From: Cupriavidus cauae
Lineage (GTDB): Bacteria > Pseudomonadota > Gammaproteobacteria > Burkholderiales > Burkholderiaceae
Assembly: GCF_008632125.1 (NCBI RefSeq)
Contig: NZ_VWRN01000073.1
Coordinates: 33,256 to 97,255, forward strand
Direction of reading: 5' to 3'
Length of the DNA: 64,000 nucleotides
Below are positions 9,285-17,261 of this stretch, in pieces. Positions within the stretch are counted from its first letter, which is position 1. Each line of letters opens with the position of its first letter. The notes under the pieces were generated by a model, which was not told the DNA's origin, did not search any database, and saw only the letters and a program-made list of their open reading frames with translations. Position numbers and translations under genes: made by a program.

Positions 9285-10310
9285 CTAGCGACGCGCCCCG
9301 CAGGATTCGCGCAGCACCAGTTCGTAGGCGACCCGCTCATGGCGCGGCGGCGCTGGCCGGTCCTGGCCGTCGCGCTCGGCGATGCGCTTGAGCAGCAACT
9401 CCGCCGCCATGTCGGCCACATCATCGACCGGCGTGCGCAATACCGTCAGCGGCGGGTCGTAGGTTTGCGCGAATTCGGTGTCGCCGATGCCGATCACCGA
9501 GATATCGTCCGGCACCCGCAAGCCCTGCTTGCCGATGGCGCGCAGCGTGCTGGTCAGCGTCTGCGTGCCCTGCACCAGGAAGGCGGTGGGCGGATCGGCC
9601 TCGCGCAGCAGCCTGGACACGTCGTCGAAGGCCGAACTGGTTGGCGTGGCTTCCTGGATGATCAGGTCGGGCACAGGCAGGCCGGCCTCCTTGAACGCCG
9701 CGCGATAACCCTGGATACGGCGGCGCACCGGCCGGCTCTTGACTTGCCAGAGCGCCAGTGCGATGCGCCGGTGGCCCAGCGACAACAGGTAGGCGATGGC
9801 TGCCTTCACTCCGTTGACGTGGTCGAACAGCACGGCATCCGCATCGACGTCCATGTCGCGGTCGTAGATCACCGCCGGCATGGTCAGGCCGCGCACCGCG
9901 TCCAGCACGCCGGCATGCCGCTCGTTGCCGGGGGCGATGATGACACCGTCCATGCCGCGCAGCTGGAACGTGCGGAGAATGTCGATTTCCCGCTGGGGGT
10001 CGTTCAGGCCATTGGCGAGCAGCAGCATATAGCCATCCCGGCGCAAGCGCTCTTCCAGCGAGCGGAATGCGCGCGCGTAGAGCGGGTTGGTGACATCGGA
10101 GAACATGCACCCGATCGTCTTGCTGGTGCGCGAACGCAACGTCTGGGCAGCGTGGTTGGGCTGGTAGCGCAACGCGGAGATCGCACGCTCGACCTTTGCC
10201 TTGACTTGCGGGGTGACATTGGCCGCGCCGTTGATCACTCGCGAGGCACTACCAACCGAAACGCCGGCCAGGGCGGCGACGTCCCGGATGCTGATCTGCT
10301 TGTTCGCCAT
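9285..10310 (-). CDS. LacI-family transcriptional regulator
   Basis: A 341-aa repressor. The N-terminal HTH reads ISIRDVAALAGVSVGSASRVING (split by the turn), followed by the hinge YQPNHAAQTLRSRTSKTIG and a periplasmic-binding-like effector domain (FSDVTNPLYARAFRSLEERL; VIGIGDTEFAQTYDPPLTVLRTP). The ATG at 10308-10310 is chosen because family members begin within a few residues of the HTH. It lies downstream of and in the same direction as the SDR gene at 10433, and probably controls the SDR/enoyl-CoA hydratase/thiolase genes. Confidence 0.92.
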   Translation of the reverse strand: MANKQISIRDVAALAGVSVGSASRVINGAANVTPQVKAKVERAISALRYQPNHAAQTLRSRTSKTIGCMFSDVTNPLYARAFRSLEERLRRDGYMLLLANGLNDPQREIDILRTFQLRGMDGVIIAPGNERHAGVLDAVRGLTMPAVIYDRDMDVDADAVLFDHVNGVKAAIAYLLSLGHRRIALALWQVKSRPVRRRIQGYRAAFKEAGLPVPDLIIQEATPTSSAFDDVSRLLREADPPTAFLVQGTQTLTSTLRAIGKQGLRVPDDISVIGIGDTEFAQTYDPPLTVLRTPVDDVADMAAELLLKRIAERDGQDRPAPPRHERVAYELVLRESCGARR

Positions 10311-10432
10311 GAGGCTCCTTCGATTCGGCGAAAGTATAGCGCCAGACGATCGATCGAAGGAGTCCGCACGGCGGTGCCAAGGGGCAGGCCAGGCCCCGCG
10401 CCGTGCGGCCTTGCGGCATGGCTGTGCGCGGC

Positions 10433-11248
10433 TTACAGCATCACGAAACCGCCCGAAGCACCCAGGGTCTGCCCGGTAACGAACAGCGCTCGCTCGGATG
10501 CGAGGAACGCCACCACGCCGGAGACGTCTTCCGGACGGCAAAGCCGTCCAAGGCCTTTGGCGATCGGATAGAGATTGAGCATCTTGCCCAGCCGTTCGTC
10601 GTTGTCGACGGTCGCCCCGACGCTGAGCGGGCCGTCCTTGATGCCGGCATGGGAGACCGCCCCTAGCGCGACCGAATTGACGGTGATCCGGTGGCGCCCA
10701 TGCTCGCGTGCGATGGCCTTGCCGAACGCGGCGATGGCCGCCTTGGCGCCGGAATAGACGGCCAACTGGGCTTCACCGACTCGACCCGCCTCGGAAATGA
10801 TATTGACGATGCGTCCTGCGCCATGTTCGATCATGCCGGGCAGCACCGCGCGGCAGCAGTGCATGGTGCCGTAGACATTGAGGTCGACCACCTTGGCCCA
10901 GTCGGCCACCGGCATGTCCAGGAACAGCGGGGTACGGCCACCTTTTTCGCGGCGCTCGGGCACGATTCCGGCGTTATTGACCAGCACGGAGATCGGTTTG
11001 CCGAAATGTTCGGCGGCAAGCCGCACCATGGCGTCGACCTGCTCCGGCCTGGTGATATCGGCGGGAGCGGCCAGCGCCCGCCCGCCGGCCGCTTCGATCT
11101 CGCCTGCCACTGCCTGCGCGCGCTCCGCGAACAGATCGTTGACTACGACCGCGGCGCCTTCGCCGGCCAGTTCGATGCAGATCTGGCGGCCGACGCCCTG
11201 GCCACCGCCGGTCACCAGCGCGACCTTTCCTTCCAATCCGAGATTCAT
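10433..11248 (-). CDS. SDR-family oxidoreductase
   Basis: A 271-aa classical short-chain dehydrogenase. Motifs are the cofactor loop TGGGQGVG (about 13-20), DITRP, NNAG (about 92-95), the catalytic Ser in NIISEAG, and Y-x-x-x-K in YSGAKAA, followed by GHRITVNSVALG and a C-terminal FVTGQTLGASGG. It would oxidise a 3-hydroxyacyl-CoA or similar alcohol with NAD(P). It lies in the same direction as the enoyl-CoA hydratase and thiolase-like genes upstream, the usual partners in a beta-oxidation-like sequence. Confidence 0.92.
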   Translation of the reverse strand: MNLGLEGKVALVTGGGQGVGRQICIELAGEGAAVVVNDLFAERAQAVAGEIEAAGGRALAAPADITRPEQVDAMVRLAAEHFGKPISVLVNNAGIVPERREKGGRTPLFLDMPVADWAKVVDLNVYGTMHCCRAVLPGMIEHGAGRIVNIISEAGRVGEAQLAVYSGAKAAIAAFGKAIAREHGRHRITVNSVALGAVSHAGIKDGPLSVGATVDNDERLGKMLNLYPIAKGLGRLCRPEDVSGVVAFLASERALFVTGQTLGASGGFVML

Positions 11249-11352
11249 CAGTTGTCTTCCGTTGTTGTGCCGTGCGCGGCGTGGCGGCGACGTTGCCGCG
11301 GAGGCCGCTGCACAGCGTGTCGTGGTAAATCCTGTCCCTCGTCCCGGCCTGC

Positions 11353-12162
11353 CTAGCGTCCCGTGAACACCGGCTTGCGCTTCTCCACGAACGCCCGCAT
11401 GCCTTCCTTGCGATCGTCGCTGTCGACGATCATCGCCGCGGCATAGCGTTCGAACTCCAGTCCGGAGTCCAGGTCGGTCTGCAAGCCCCGGTCGATTGCC
11501 TGCTTGGCAAAGCGCACCGCCAGCGGCGGCTGCCCGGCGATGCGCTGGGCCAGTGCGAGCGCGGCCGGCATCAGCTCCTGCGGTGGCAGTACCTGGGTCA
11601 CGATGCCGTAGCGCAGCGCCGTTCCCGCATCGATCAGATCGGAGGTGAACACCAGTTCCTTGGCGCGGGCCGCGCCGATCAGGCGAGGCAGCCGCTGCGT
11701 TCCGCCTGCGGCCGGGATCACGCCAAGCTTGACCTCGGGAAGGCCAAAACGCGCGGCATCGCTGGCGATACGGATATCGCAGCACAGCGCCAGTTCGAGG
11801 CCGCCGCCCAGCGCTACGCCATTGATCGCGGCGATCACAGGCTTTTCGAATGTCTCGATATTGCGGAACAGATCGTGGGTGGCCCGCTGGGCGAAGAAGT
11901 ATTCGGTGCCGCGCATCTGGTTGCCGGCGCGCTCCTTGATATCCGCGCCAGCGCAGAAGGCGCGGTCCCCCGCGCCCGTCAGCAGCACGGCGCCTACCCG
12001 CGGGTCTTCACGTGCGTATTGCAGGATGGCCCGCGCAAGGTCCGGTTTCATGGTGCCGCCCAGCGTATTCATCCGCTCCGGACGGTTCAGCGTGACGATG
12101 GCGACGTTCTCGCGCACTTCGTAGCGCAAGGTCTCGAGTGGGGGCAGGGTTGGCTCTGTCAT
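11353..12162 (-). CDS. Enoyl-CoA hydratase/isomerase
   Basis: A 269-aa crotonase-fold enzyme. The oxyanion-hole segment is AFCAGADIKE. Both catalytic glutamates are in place: GGGLELALCCD (first Glu) and PEVKLGVIPAAGGTQRL (second Glu). It should therefore be an active hydratase adding water to an enoyl-CoA in the cytosol. About 50 bp separate it from the thiolase-like gene upstream, and about 100 bp from the SDR downstream, consistent with a minus-strand operon running from 13790 to about 10433. Confidence 0.93.
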   Translation of the reverse strand: MTEPTLPPLETLRYEVRENVAIVTLNRPERMNTLGGTMKPDLARAILQYAREDPRVGAVLLTGAGDRAFCAGADIKERAGNQMRGTEYFFAQRATHDLFRNIETFEKPVIAAINGVALGGGLELALCCDIRIASDAARFGLPEVKLGVIPAAGGTQRLPRLIGAARAKELVFTSDLIDAGTALRYGIVTQVLPPQELMPAALALAQRIAGQPPLAVRFAKQAIDRGLQTDLDSGLEFERYAAAMIVDSDDRKEGMRAFVEKRKPVFTGR

Positions 12163-12210
12163 GCGTGTTTCCTCTGGTGATATGGCATCCGGGTCGCCGT
12201 GACCGCTGGC

Positions 12211-13365
12211 TCAGCGGGCCGGCGCGGCGAGCACGTGCGCGATGGCGACCGATCCGAGCCCGATCATGTGGGCCATGCCCAGCCGTGCGCGCTCGTGCTG
12301 CCGGCCGCTGGCCTCGCCGCGCAATTGCCGTGTCAGTTCGGCGATCTGGCCAATGCCGGTCGGGCCAAGGGGGTGGCCCATGCCGATCAGTCCGCCGGAC
12401 GCATTGATGGCGCAGCGTCCGTTGATGGCAGAGCTGCCCCGCGCCAGGTAGGCGGCGCCCTCGCCGGGCTCGCAGACGCCGATGGCCTCGCTGTAGAGCA
12501 GTTCCTCCACCGAGAAGGCGTCATGCAGTTCAAGCAGGTCCAGGTCCGTCGGCGACACCGCGGCCTGCTCGCAGGCCGACCTGGCGCTCGCCTTCACCAG
12601 CTCGAGCGCACCGTCGCCGTACTTGCTCTCGTCGCGCTCGCTGTTGGCGCTCGACGCCAGCACCCGCACGCAGCGCCCGGCATCCAGCCCGAGCCGCCTC
12701 AGCGCCTGTCCCGATACCACCAGCACCGCCGCGGCGCCGTCGCCGCGAGGGCAGCATTGCTGCACGGTCAGGTCGCCAACCACCTTGGGCGAAGCGAGCA
12801 CCTGCTCGAGCGTGCGCGGCTTGCGGAACTGCGCGAAAGGATTGCGTGCCGCATTGCCGTGGTTCTTGACGGCCACGGCGGCCAGCGAGTGGATGTCGGC
12901 CCCTCGCTCGCGCAGATAGCGGCGCGCCATCATGGCGAACTTCACCGCCGGGATGGTCGCGGTATCCGAGAGCCGTTCCAGTCCATCCTTGTTGGCCGCC
13001 CGCCGCCCGTCGCCATGCTTGTCCACGCCGATCGCGAGCACCACGTCGCTGATGCCGCCAGCCACCTCCTGGCAGGCCTGGCGGAAGGCGAAGGAGCCGG
13101 ACGCGGAGGCGTTCTCCACCTGCGTCACGGCAAGCCCGGTGGAGCCGAGATGGCGCAGCATCACGCGGCCGGCGGCCATGCCGATCGACGTGGTCCCCAC
13201 ATAGGCACTCTCGACCTGGTCGAAGCGCAAGCCGGCATCGGCCAGGGCCGCGCGCACGGCGGTCAGGCCCAGATGCGTGTAGGGCGTGTCATTGGGGAAT
13301 TGATAGGGATGCAGGCCGATGCCGGCCACGTAGACTCCACCATTGCCGTCGATCCAGCTGCTCAT
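12211..13365 (-). CDS. Thiolase-like protein with Ser in place of Cys
   Basis: A 384-aa thiolase-fold protein of the SCP-x/lipid-transfer group. The C-terminal half keeps HDAFSVEELLYSEAIG, NASGGLIGMGHPLGPTG (catalytic His in GHPLG) and a typical end. At the acyl-enzyme position, where active thiolases have ENACASG, this protein reads ENASASGS, so the nucleophilic Cys is a Ser. It overlaps the DUF35 gene upstream by 4 bp. Thiolase-like/DUF35 pairs in steroid catabolism (Ltp2 type) act as retro-aldolases rather than as thiolases, so an aldolase or carrier role is likelier than thiolysis. Confidence 0.88.
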   Translation of the reverse strand: MSSWIDGNGGVYVAGIGLHPYQFPNDTPYTHLGLTAVRAALADAGLRFDQVESAYVGTTSIGMAAGRVMLRHLGSTGLAVTQVENASASGSFAFRQACQEVAGGISDVVLAIGVDKHGDGRRAANKDGLERLSDTATIPAVKFAMMARRYLRERGADIHSLAAVAVKNHGNAARNPFAQFRKPRTLEQVLASPKVVGDLTVQQCCPRGDGAAAVLVVSGQALRRLGLDAGRCVRVLASSANSERDESKYGDGALELVKASARSACEQAAVSPTDLDLLELHDAFSVEELLYSEAIGVCEPGEGAAYLARGSSAINGRCAINASGGLIGMGHPLGPTGIGQIAELTRQLRGEASGRQHERARLGMAHMIGLGSVAIAHVLAAPAR

Positions 13366-13790
13366 CGGATTGCCTCCTGCGCGGGAACGAAGGCGCAGTG
13401 GTACGACTGGCCGTCTTGCTGGAATACCGCCACAGCCTTGACGGCCATGCCGGGGCGAAGCCCGGCTTCGTCGGACACACCGATCACGCCCTGTTCCACG
13501 ATGCCGTCGGCAAGGCGGATATCGCCGGCGATGGCCGGCACGGCCATGTCGGGTGCCAGCGCGACATGCACCGTGACATATTCGAGCAGCGTGCCGCCGC
13601 CTGGCTGCGTCACGCGTTCAGCATCGTCCATGGCCGAGCCGCAATGCGGGCAACCGGGCGAGTTCGCCGGAAAGGCGAGCCGCTGGCAGCGATTGCAGCG
13701 GGCATAGTGGAAGTCCAGCGAGTGGCCATCGGCGGCCAGCCGGTAGAGCGATGGGTGCCGCGGGCGCGGCTCGGTCGAGGCTAGGGTCAT
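13362..13790 (-). CDS. DUF35 OB-fold protein with rubredoxin-like zinc ribbon
   Basis: A 142-aa two-domain protein. The N-terminal zinc ribbon has C-x2-C pairs (CNRC about 32-35, CPHC about 47-50). The OB-fold that follows contains TLLEYVTVHVALAP and ends in YHCAFVPA. DUF35 proteins form complexes with thiolase-like or hydratase partners and bind acyl-CoA. It is first in the minus-strand operon and overlaps the thiolase-like start, so the two products very probably form one complex. Confidence 0.9.
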   Translation of the reverse strand: MTLASTEPRPRHPSLYRLAADGHSLDFHYARCNRCQRLAFPANSPGCPHCGSAMDDAERVTQPGGGTLLEYVTVHVALAPDMAVPAIAGDIRLADGIVEQGVIGVSDEAGLRPGMAVKAVAVFQQDGQSYHCAFVPAQEAIR

Positions 13791-13875
13791 GAGATGACGG
13801 AGGTGGGCAATCAGCAGGTGGAGCAGAAAAAGGTATGGCGGCGGACGGTGCGCACAGCGCAGGGCGTACGGGGCG

Positions 13876-14868
13876 TCATTGGAGCGTGGCGCCGGACTGG
13901 CGAACCACCTCGCGCCACCGCACCATTTCGGACTTGACCATCGACTGCAGCCGCGTATCGCGAATGTCCGTCAGCGGCGTGCTGCCGAACTTTTCGGTGA
14001 TGGCCAGCATTTCCGGGGAGGCGATGGCACGGGCGATCTCGTCGCCCAGCCGCTTGGCGATATCAGGGGGCGTCCTGGCAGGCATGAAGACCGCGCTCCA
14101 TGCACTGGTCTCCGCGCCCGGATAGCCCGCTTCCGCGATGGTGGGCACATCGGGCACGACTTTCAGCCGCGATTTGGCCGTCACGACAAGGGGGCGAAGC
14201 TTGCCGGCCTGGATCAACGGCATGACGACGACCGGGTAGTCGAACATCAGATTGACGTTGCCGGCCGTCAAGTCGTTCAGCGCCGGATTGCTGCCCTTGT
14301 AAGGCACGTGGGTCATCTCGATGCCAGCGGCCTTCTGGAACACCTCTGCCGTCAGATGGGTACCGGTGCCGGGGCCGGCCGAGGCGAAGTTCAGCTTGCC
14401 GGGATGGGCCTTTGCGTAGGCGACGACATCGGCCACGGTCTTGAACGGCTGGCTGGCATTGACCACCAGGATCAGCGGCGTGGTAGAGATGCCGTGCACC
14501 GGCACGAAATCCGCGATCGGGTCGTAGCGCAGGTTCTTGTAGAGCGCGAGGTTGGCCGCATGCGTGCCCTGCGTGCCGTAGATCATCGTGTAGCCGTCCG
14601 GCGGCTGTCGCGAGGCCGCTTCGACGCCAATGGAGCCCCCTGCGCCGGGCTTGTTGTCCACCACCACCGGCTGGCCCAGCTGTTCCCCCAGCTTCTTCGC
14701 CAGCATGCGTGACACGTTGTCGGTGATGCCACCCGGGGTGAACGGCACCACGAAGGTGATCGGCTTGCTGGGCCAGTTCGCTGGTGCGCCCTGGGCTGAC
14801 GTCGCGCCGGGCGAGAGCACTGCAGCCGCGGCGAGCGCTCCGGCCAATGCATGTCCAAGGGTCTGCAT
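13876..14868 (-). CDS. Bug/TctC-family periplasmic solute-binding protein
   Basis: A 330-aa receptor. A Sec leader (MQTLGHALAGALAAAAVLS) is cleaved near TSAQGAP. The family blocks are VVPFTPGGITDNVSRMLA, VDNKPGAGGSIGVEAASR, HVPYKGSNPALNDL and MPARTPPDIAKRL. The ATG at 14866-14868 gives the leader a normal length. It is divergent from the IclR regulator at 15086 and probably under its control. It likely delivers the carboxylic acid that the flanking CoA-dependent enzymes degrade. Confidence 0.92.
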   Translation of the reverse strand: MQTLGHALAGALAAAAVLSPGATSAQGAPANWPSKPITFVVPFTPGGITDNVSRMLAKKLGEQLGQPVVVDNKPGAGGSIGVEAASRQPPDGYTMIYGTQGTHAANLALYKNLRYDPIADFVPVHGISTTPLILVVNASQPFKTVADVVAYAKAHPGKLNFASAGPGTGTHLTAEVFQKAAGIEMTHVPYKGSNPALNDLTAGNVNLMFDYPVVVMPLIQAGKLRPLVVTAKSRLKVVPDVPTIAEAGYPGAETSAWSAVFMPARTPPDIAKRLGDEIARAIASPEMLAITEKFGSTPLTDIRDTRLQSMVKSEMVRWREVVRQSGATLQ

Positions 14869-15048
14869 GAGGTGTCTCCTTGTCGTTTTGCGTTTGTATT
14901 TGTCTACGGCGTGTCGTACTATAGGCCAGCATTTCGTAGATATACAAGTTGAAAGGTTGAGCACCGAACGCAGGCACGGCGAGGAATCCCGGCGTATCTG
15001 TACAGGAGCGCGGCGGGAAGCAGGGCGGATGTAGTCGATCGATGTGGC

Positions 15049-15071
15049 TATAATTCGTGAGTCATTACGAA
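15049..15071 (+). promoter_or_regulatory. iclR promoter with overlapping dyad
   Basis: A perfect TATAAT -10 box (15049-15054) is followed at once by an inverted repeat TTCGT-N8-ACGAA (15054-15071), ending 15 bp before the regulator's ATG. An operator over the start site suggests autoregulation by the IclR protein. A related half-site (TTTCGTA) lies near 14934 on the side of the divergent Bug gene. Confidence 0.55.
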
Positions 15072-15085
15072 ATTTCGGAGACTCT

Positions 15086-15898
15086 ATGCCGACCCTTGTA
15101 CCAGCCGCCGCCCGTACCATGGCCTTGCTCGAAGTCTTTGCGCGCGAGCGACGCGAACTCTCGAACTCGGACCTGGCGCGCCTGATGGACCTGCCGGAAA
15201 GCAGCTGCTCGGACCTGCTTCACACCTTGCATGAGCTGGGCTACCTGGTACGCACTGCCCGCAGCAGGCGCTTCTATCCCACCGCGCGGCTGCTCAGCAT
15301 TGCTCAGGAGATATCGTCGAGCGATCCGCTCTATGCGGTAGGCGCCGAAGCATGCGAACTGCTGCGGGACCGTACCGGTGAAACCGGATTGTTCGGCCGC
15401 ATCGAGGGCGGCGTCGTGCGGGTGCTGGCATTTACCGAGGGTCGCCATCCGCTGCGCTATATGCAGAACGTCGGGGACAAGCTGGCCTTGCATGTGTCGG
15501 CGCTTGGCAAGGCGATCCTCGCTCTGGGCACGCAGGAGGAAGCGGCGCGCCAATTGCGGCTCAAGCCCCTGAAGAAGATCGCGCCCGGCACGATCACCGA
15601 CCTGTCGGTGCTGGAAGCACAGGTAGCGAAGGCGCGCCGGCAGGGGTGGATCTGGGTGGAAAACGAGGGTGGCGACGGGCTCGGCGCGATGGCCGTGGCC
15701 GGCTATGTCGGCGGCGAACCCCTGTCGCTGTCGATCGCCGGACCCGTCGACCGTCTGCGCGCCAACAAGGACGCCATGCTGCAGGCCCTGCGCGAGGTGC
15801 AGGCCCTGGTGTTTCGTCCGGAGCCCGACGAGGGAGTGGCCTCGCCGCCCGCCACGGCGGCGCGCAGGACAGGCAGGGCGAGGGCACCAGCCGTGTAG
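15086..15898 (+). CDS. IclR-family transcriptional regulator
   Basis: A 270-aa regulator. The N-terminal winged HTH is RTMALLEVFARE...NSDLARLMDLPESSCSDLLHTL, followed by the IclR effector domain (LSIAQEISSSDPLYAVG; GETGLFGRIEGGVVRVLAF; LHVSALGKAILA). The ATG at 15086 has an upstream Shine-Dalgarno (cggag) and fits the family start better than 15044. It is divergent from a Bug receptor gene and co-directional with the acyl-CoA dehydrogenase, ligase and CoA-transferase genes downstream, which are its probable targets. Confidence 0.92.
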   Translation: MPTLVPAAARTMALLEVFARERRELSNSDLARLMDLPESSCSDLLHTLHELGYLVRTARSRRFYPTARLLSIAQEISSSDPLYAVGAEACELLRDRTGETGLFGRIEGGVVRVLAFTEGRHPLRYMQNVGDKLALHVSALGKAILALGTQEEAARQLRLKPLKKIAPGTITDLSVLEAQVAKARRQGWIWVENEGGDGLGAMAVAGYVGGEPLSLSIAGPVDRLRANKDAMLQALREVQALVFRPEPDEGVASPPATAARRTGRARAPAV

Positions 15899-16019
15899 GG
15901 AGCGCCCCGCCGGGAAGGACGCAAAGGGTTAGCGGTACGCCATGGCGTACCGCCATCATGGAAGCCATCGGGGCGGCCAACGTGGCGGCCAACGGGCAAC
16001 AAGACAAAGGAGACACCCC

Positions 16020-17168
16020 ATGCATTTCGTACCGGACAACGAGCAGGTGCTGTTGCGCGACAGCATCCGTCGCTACATGAAGAGCGAGGTCGCGCCGCTG
16101 GTGGCCGAACATGACAAGGCACATACCTTTCCCTTTGAAATCCTCAAGGGGTTGTCTCAGTTCGGCTATATCGGCGGCCGCCTGCCCGAGTCCGAGGGCG
16201 GCATGGGGCTGGACCACGTTACGTGGGGCATGCTGATGGAAGAGGCGGGCTACGCCTGGCTGTCGCTTCGCACCATGCTCAACATCACCAACGGCGGCAT
16301 CCTGAAGCTCGCCAGCGAAGGCACGCCGGAGCAGAAGACGCGCTTCCTGCAACCATTGCTGCGTTCCGACCGCCGTTGCTGCACCGCGATCTCCGAGCCC
16401 GGAACGGGCTCGAACATCGCACAGATCCAGACGCGTGCGGACCTGGTCGGCGACGAGTACGTGCTCAATGGCCGCAAGCTGTGGATCACCAATGGCTACT
16501 TTGCCGATTTCGCGATCGTGGTGGCGCGCACCTTCAGTCCCGATTGCGACGGGCAACTGTCCACCTTCATCGTCGAGCGGGATGTGACGCCGTATGAAGT
16601 GCGGCGCGTGGACACCATGGTGTTGCGCAGCACCGGTACCGCGGAGCTCAACTTCGACAACGTACGCATTCCGCGCGCCAACCTGCTTGGCACGGAGGGC
16701 AGCGCCCTCAAGCGGATGCTCAAGGGACTCGATGCCGCCCGGGTCAATATCGCCATGGGCGCGGTGGGCGCGGCCCAGGCTGCGCTCGACCTGTCGATCG
16801 ACTATGCCCGCACGCGCACGCAGTTCGGCCGCCCCATCGGCAGCTTCCAGCTGGTGCAGAAGCATATCGTCGACATGACGGTCCGCGTCGAAGCCGCGCG
16901 CGCGCTCGGCTACCGCGCAGCGGCGGCCCTGGACGCCAACCAGGACGCGCGCACCGCTTGCTCGATCGCCAAGCTGTACGCCACCGAGGCAGCCCACGAG
17001 GTCGCCGATATGGCACTGCAGGTCCATGGCGGCCTGGGTTACGCCACCGACTATCCGATCGAGCGCATCTTCCGCGATACGCGCGGCGGCACCATTCCCG
17101 AAGGGACCACCGAGGTACAGACACTGATCGTCGGCCGGGAGATTCTCGGCATGTCGGCCATTGCCTGA
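16020..17168 (+). CDS. Acyl-CoA dehydrogenase
   Basis: A 382-aa FAD-dependent dehydrogenase forming an enoyl-CoA. It shows TAISEPGTGSNIAQIQTRA (FAD/substrate signature), LWITNGYFADF, the dimer and FAD contacts RTQFGRPIGSFQLVQ, and QVHGGLGYATDYPIERIFRDTR split by the turn. The C-terminal IPEGTTEV places the likely catalytic base in the EGT motif. Electrons go to ETF. The ribosome-binding site (aaaggag) is strong. It is the first enzyme of the plus-strand catabolic set after the IclR regulator. Confidence 0.93.
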   Translation: MHFVPDNEQVLLRDSIRRYMKSEVAPLVAEHDKAHTFPFEILKGLSQFGYIGGRLPESEGGMGLDHVTWGMLMEEAGYAWLSLRTMLNITNGGILKLASEGTPEQKTRFLQPLLRSDRRCCTAISEPGTGSNIAQIQTRADLVGDEYVLNGRKLWITNGYFADFAIVVARTFSPDCDGQLSTFIVERDVTPYEVRRVDTMVLRSTGTAELNFDNVRIPRANLLGTEGSALKRMLKGLDAARVNIAMGAVGAAQAALDLSIDYARTRTQFGRPIGSFQLVQKHIVDMTVRVEAARALGYRAAAALDANQDARTACSIAKLYATEAAHEVADMALQVHGGLGYATDYPIERIFRDTRGGTIPEGTTEVQTLIVGREILGMSAIA

Positions 17169-17261
17169 TCACGCGCCCGCGCTATTGCGCCGGCCTGCTG
17201 CCATCGTCACGGGCGCCCCATCGCGGCTGCCCGGGCGACTGTCCTTTCCGGAGAACCAGTC

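Noticed and set aside
15594..17027. Long minus-strand frame of 477 codons
   Set aside because: It lies antisense to IclR and acyl-CoA dehydrogenase genes and has no recognisable domain.
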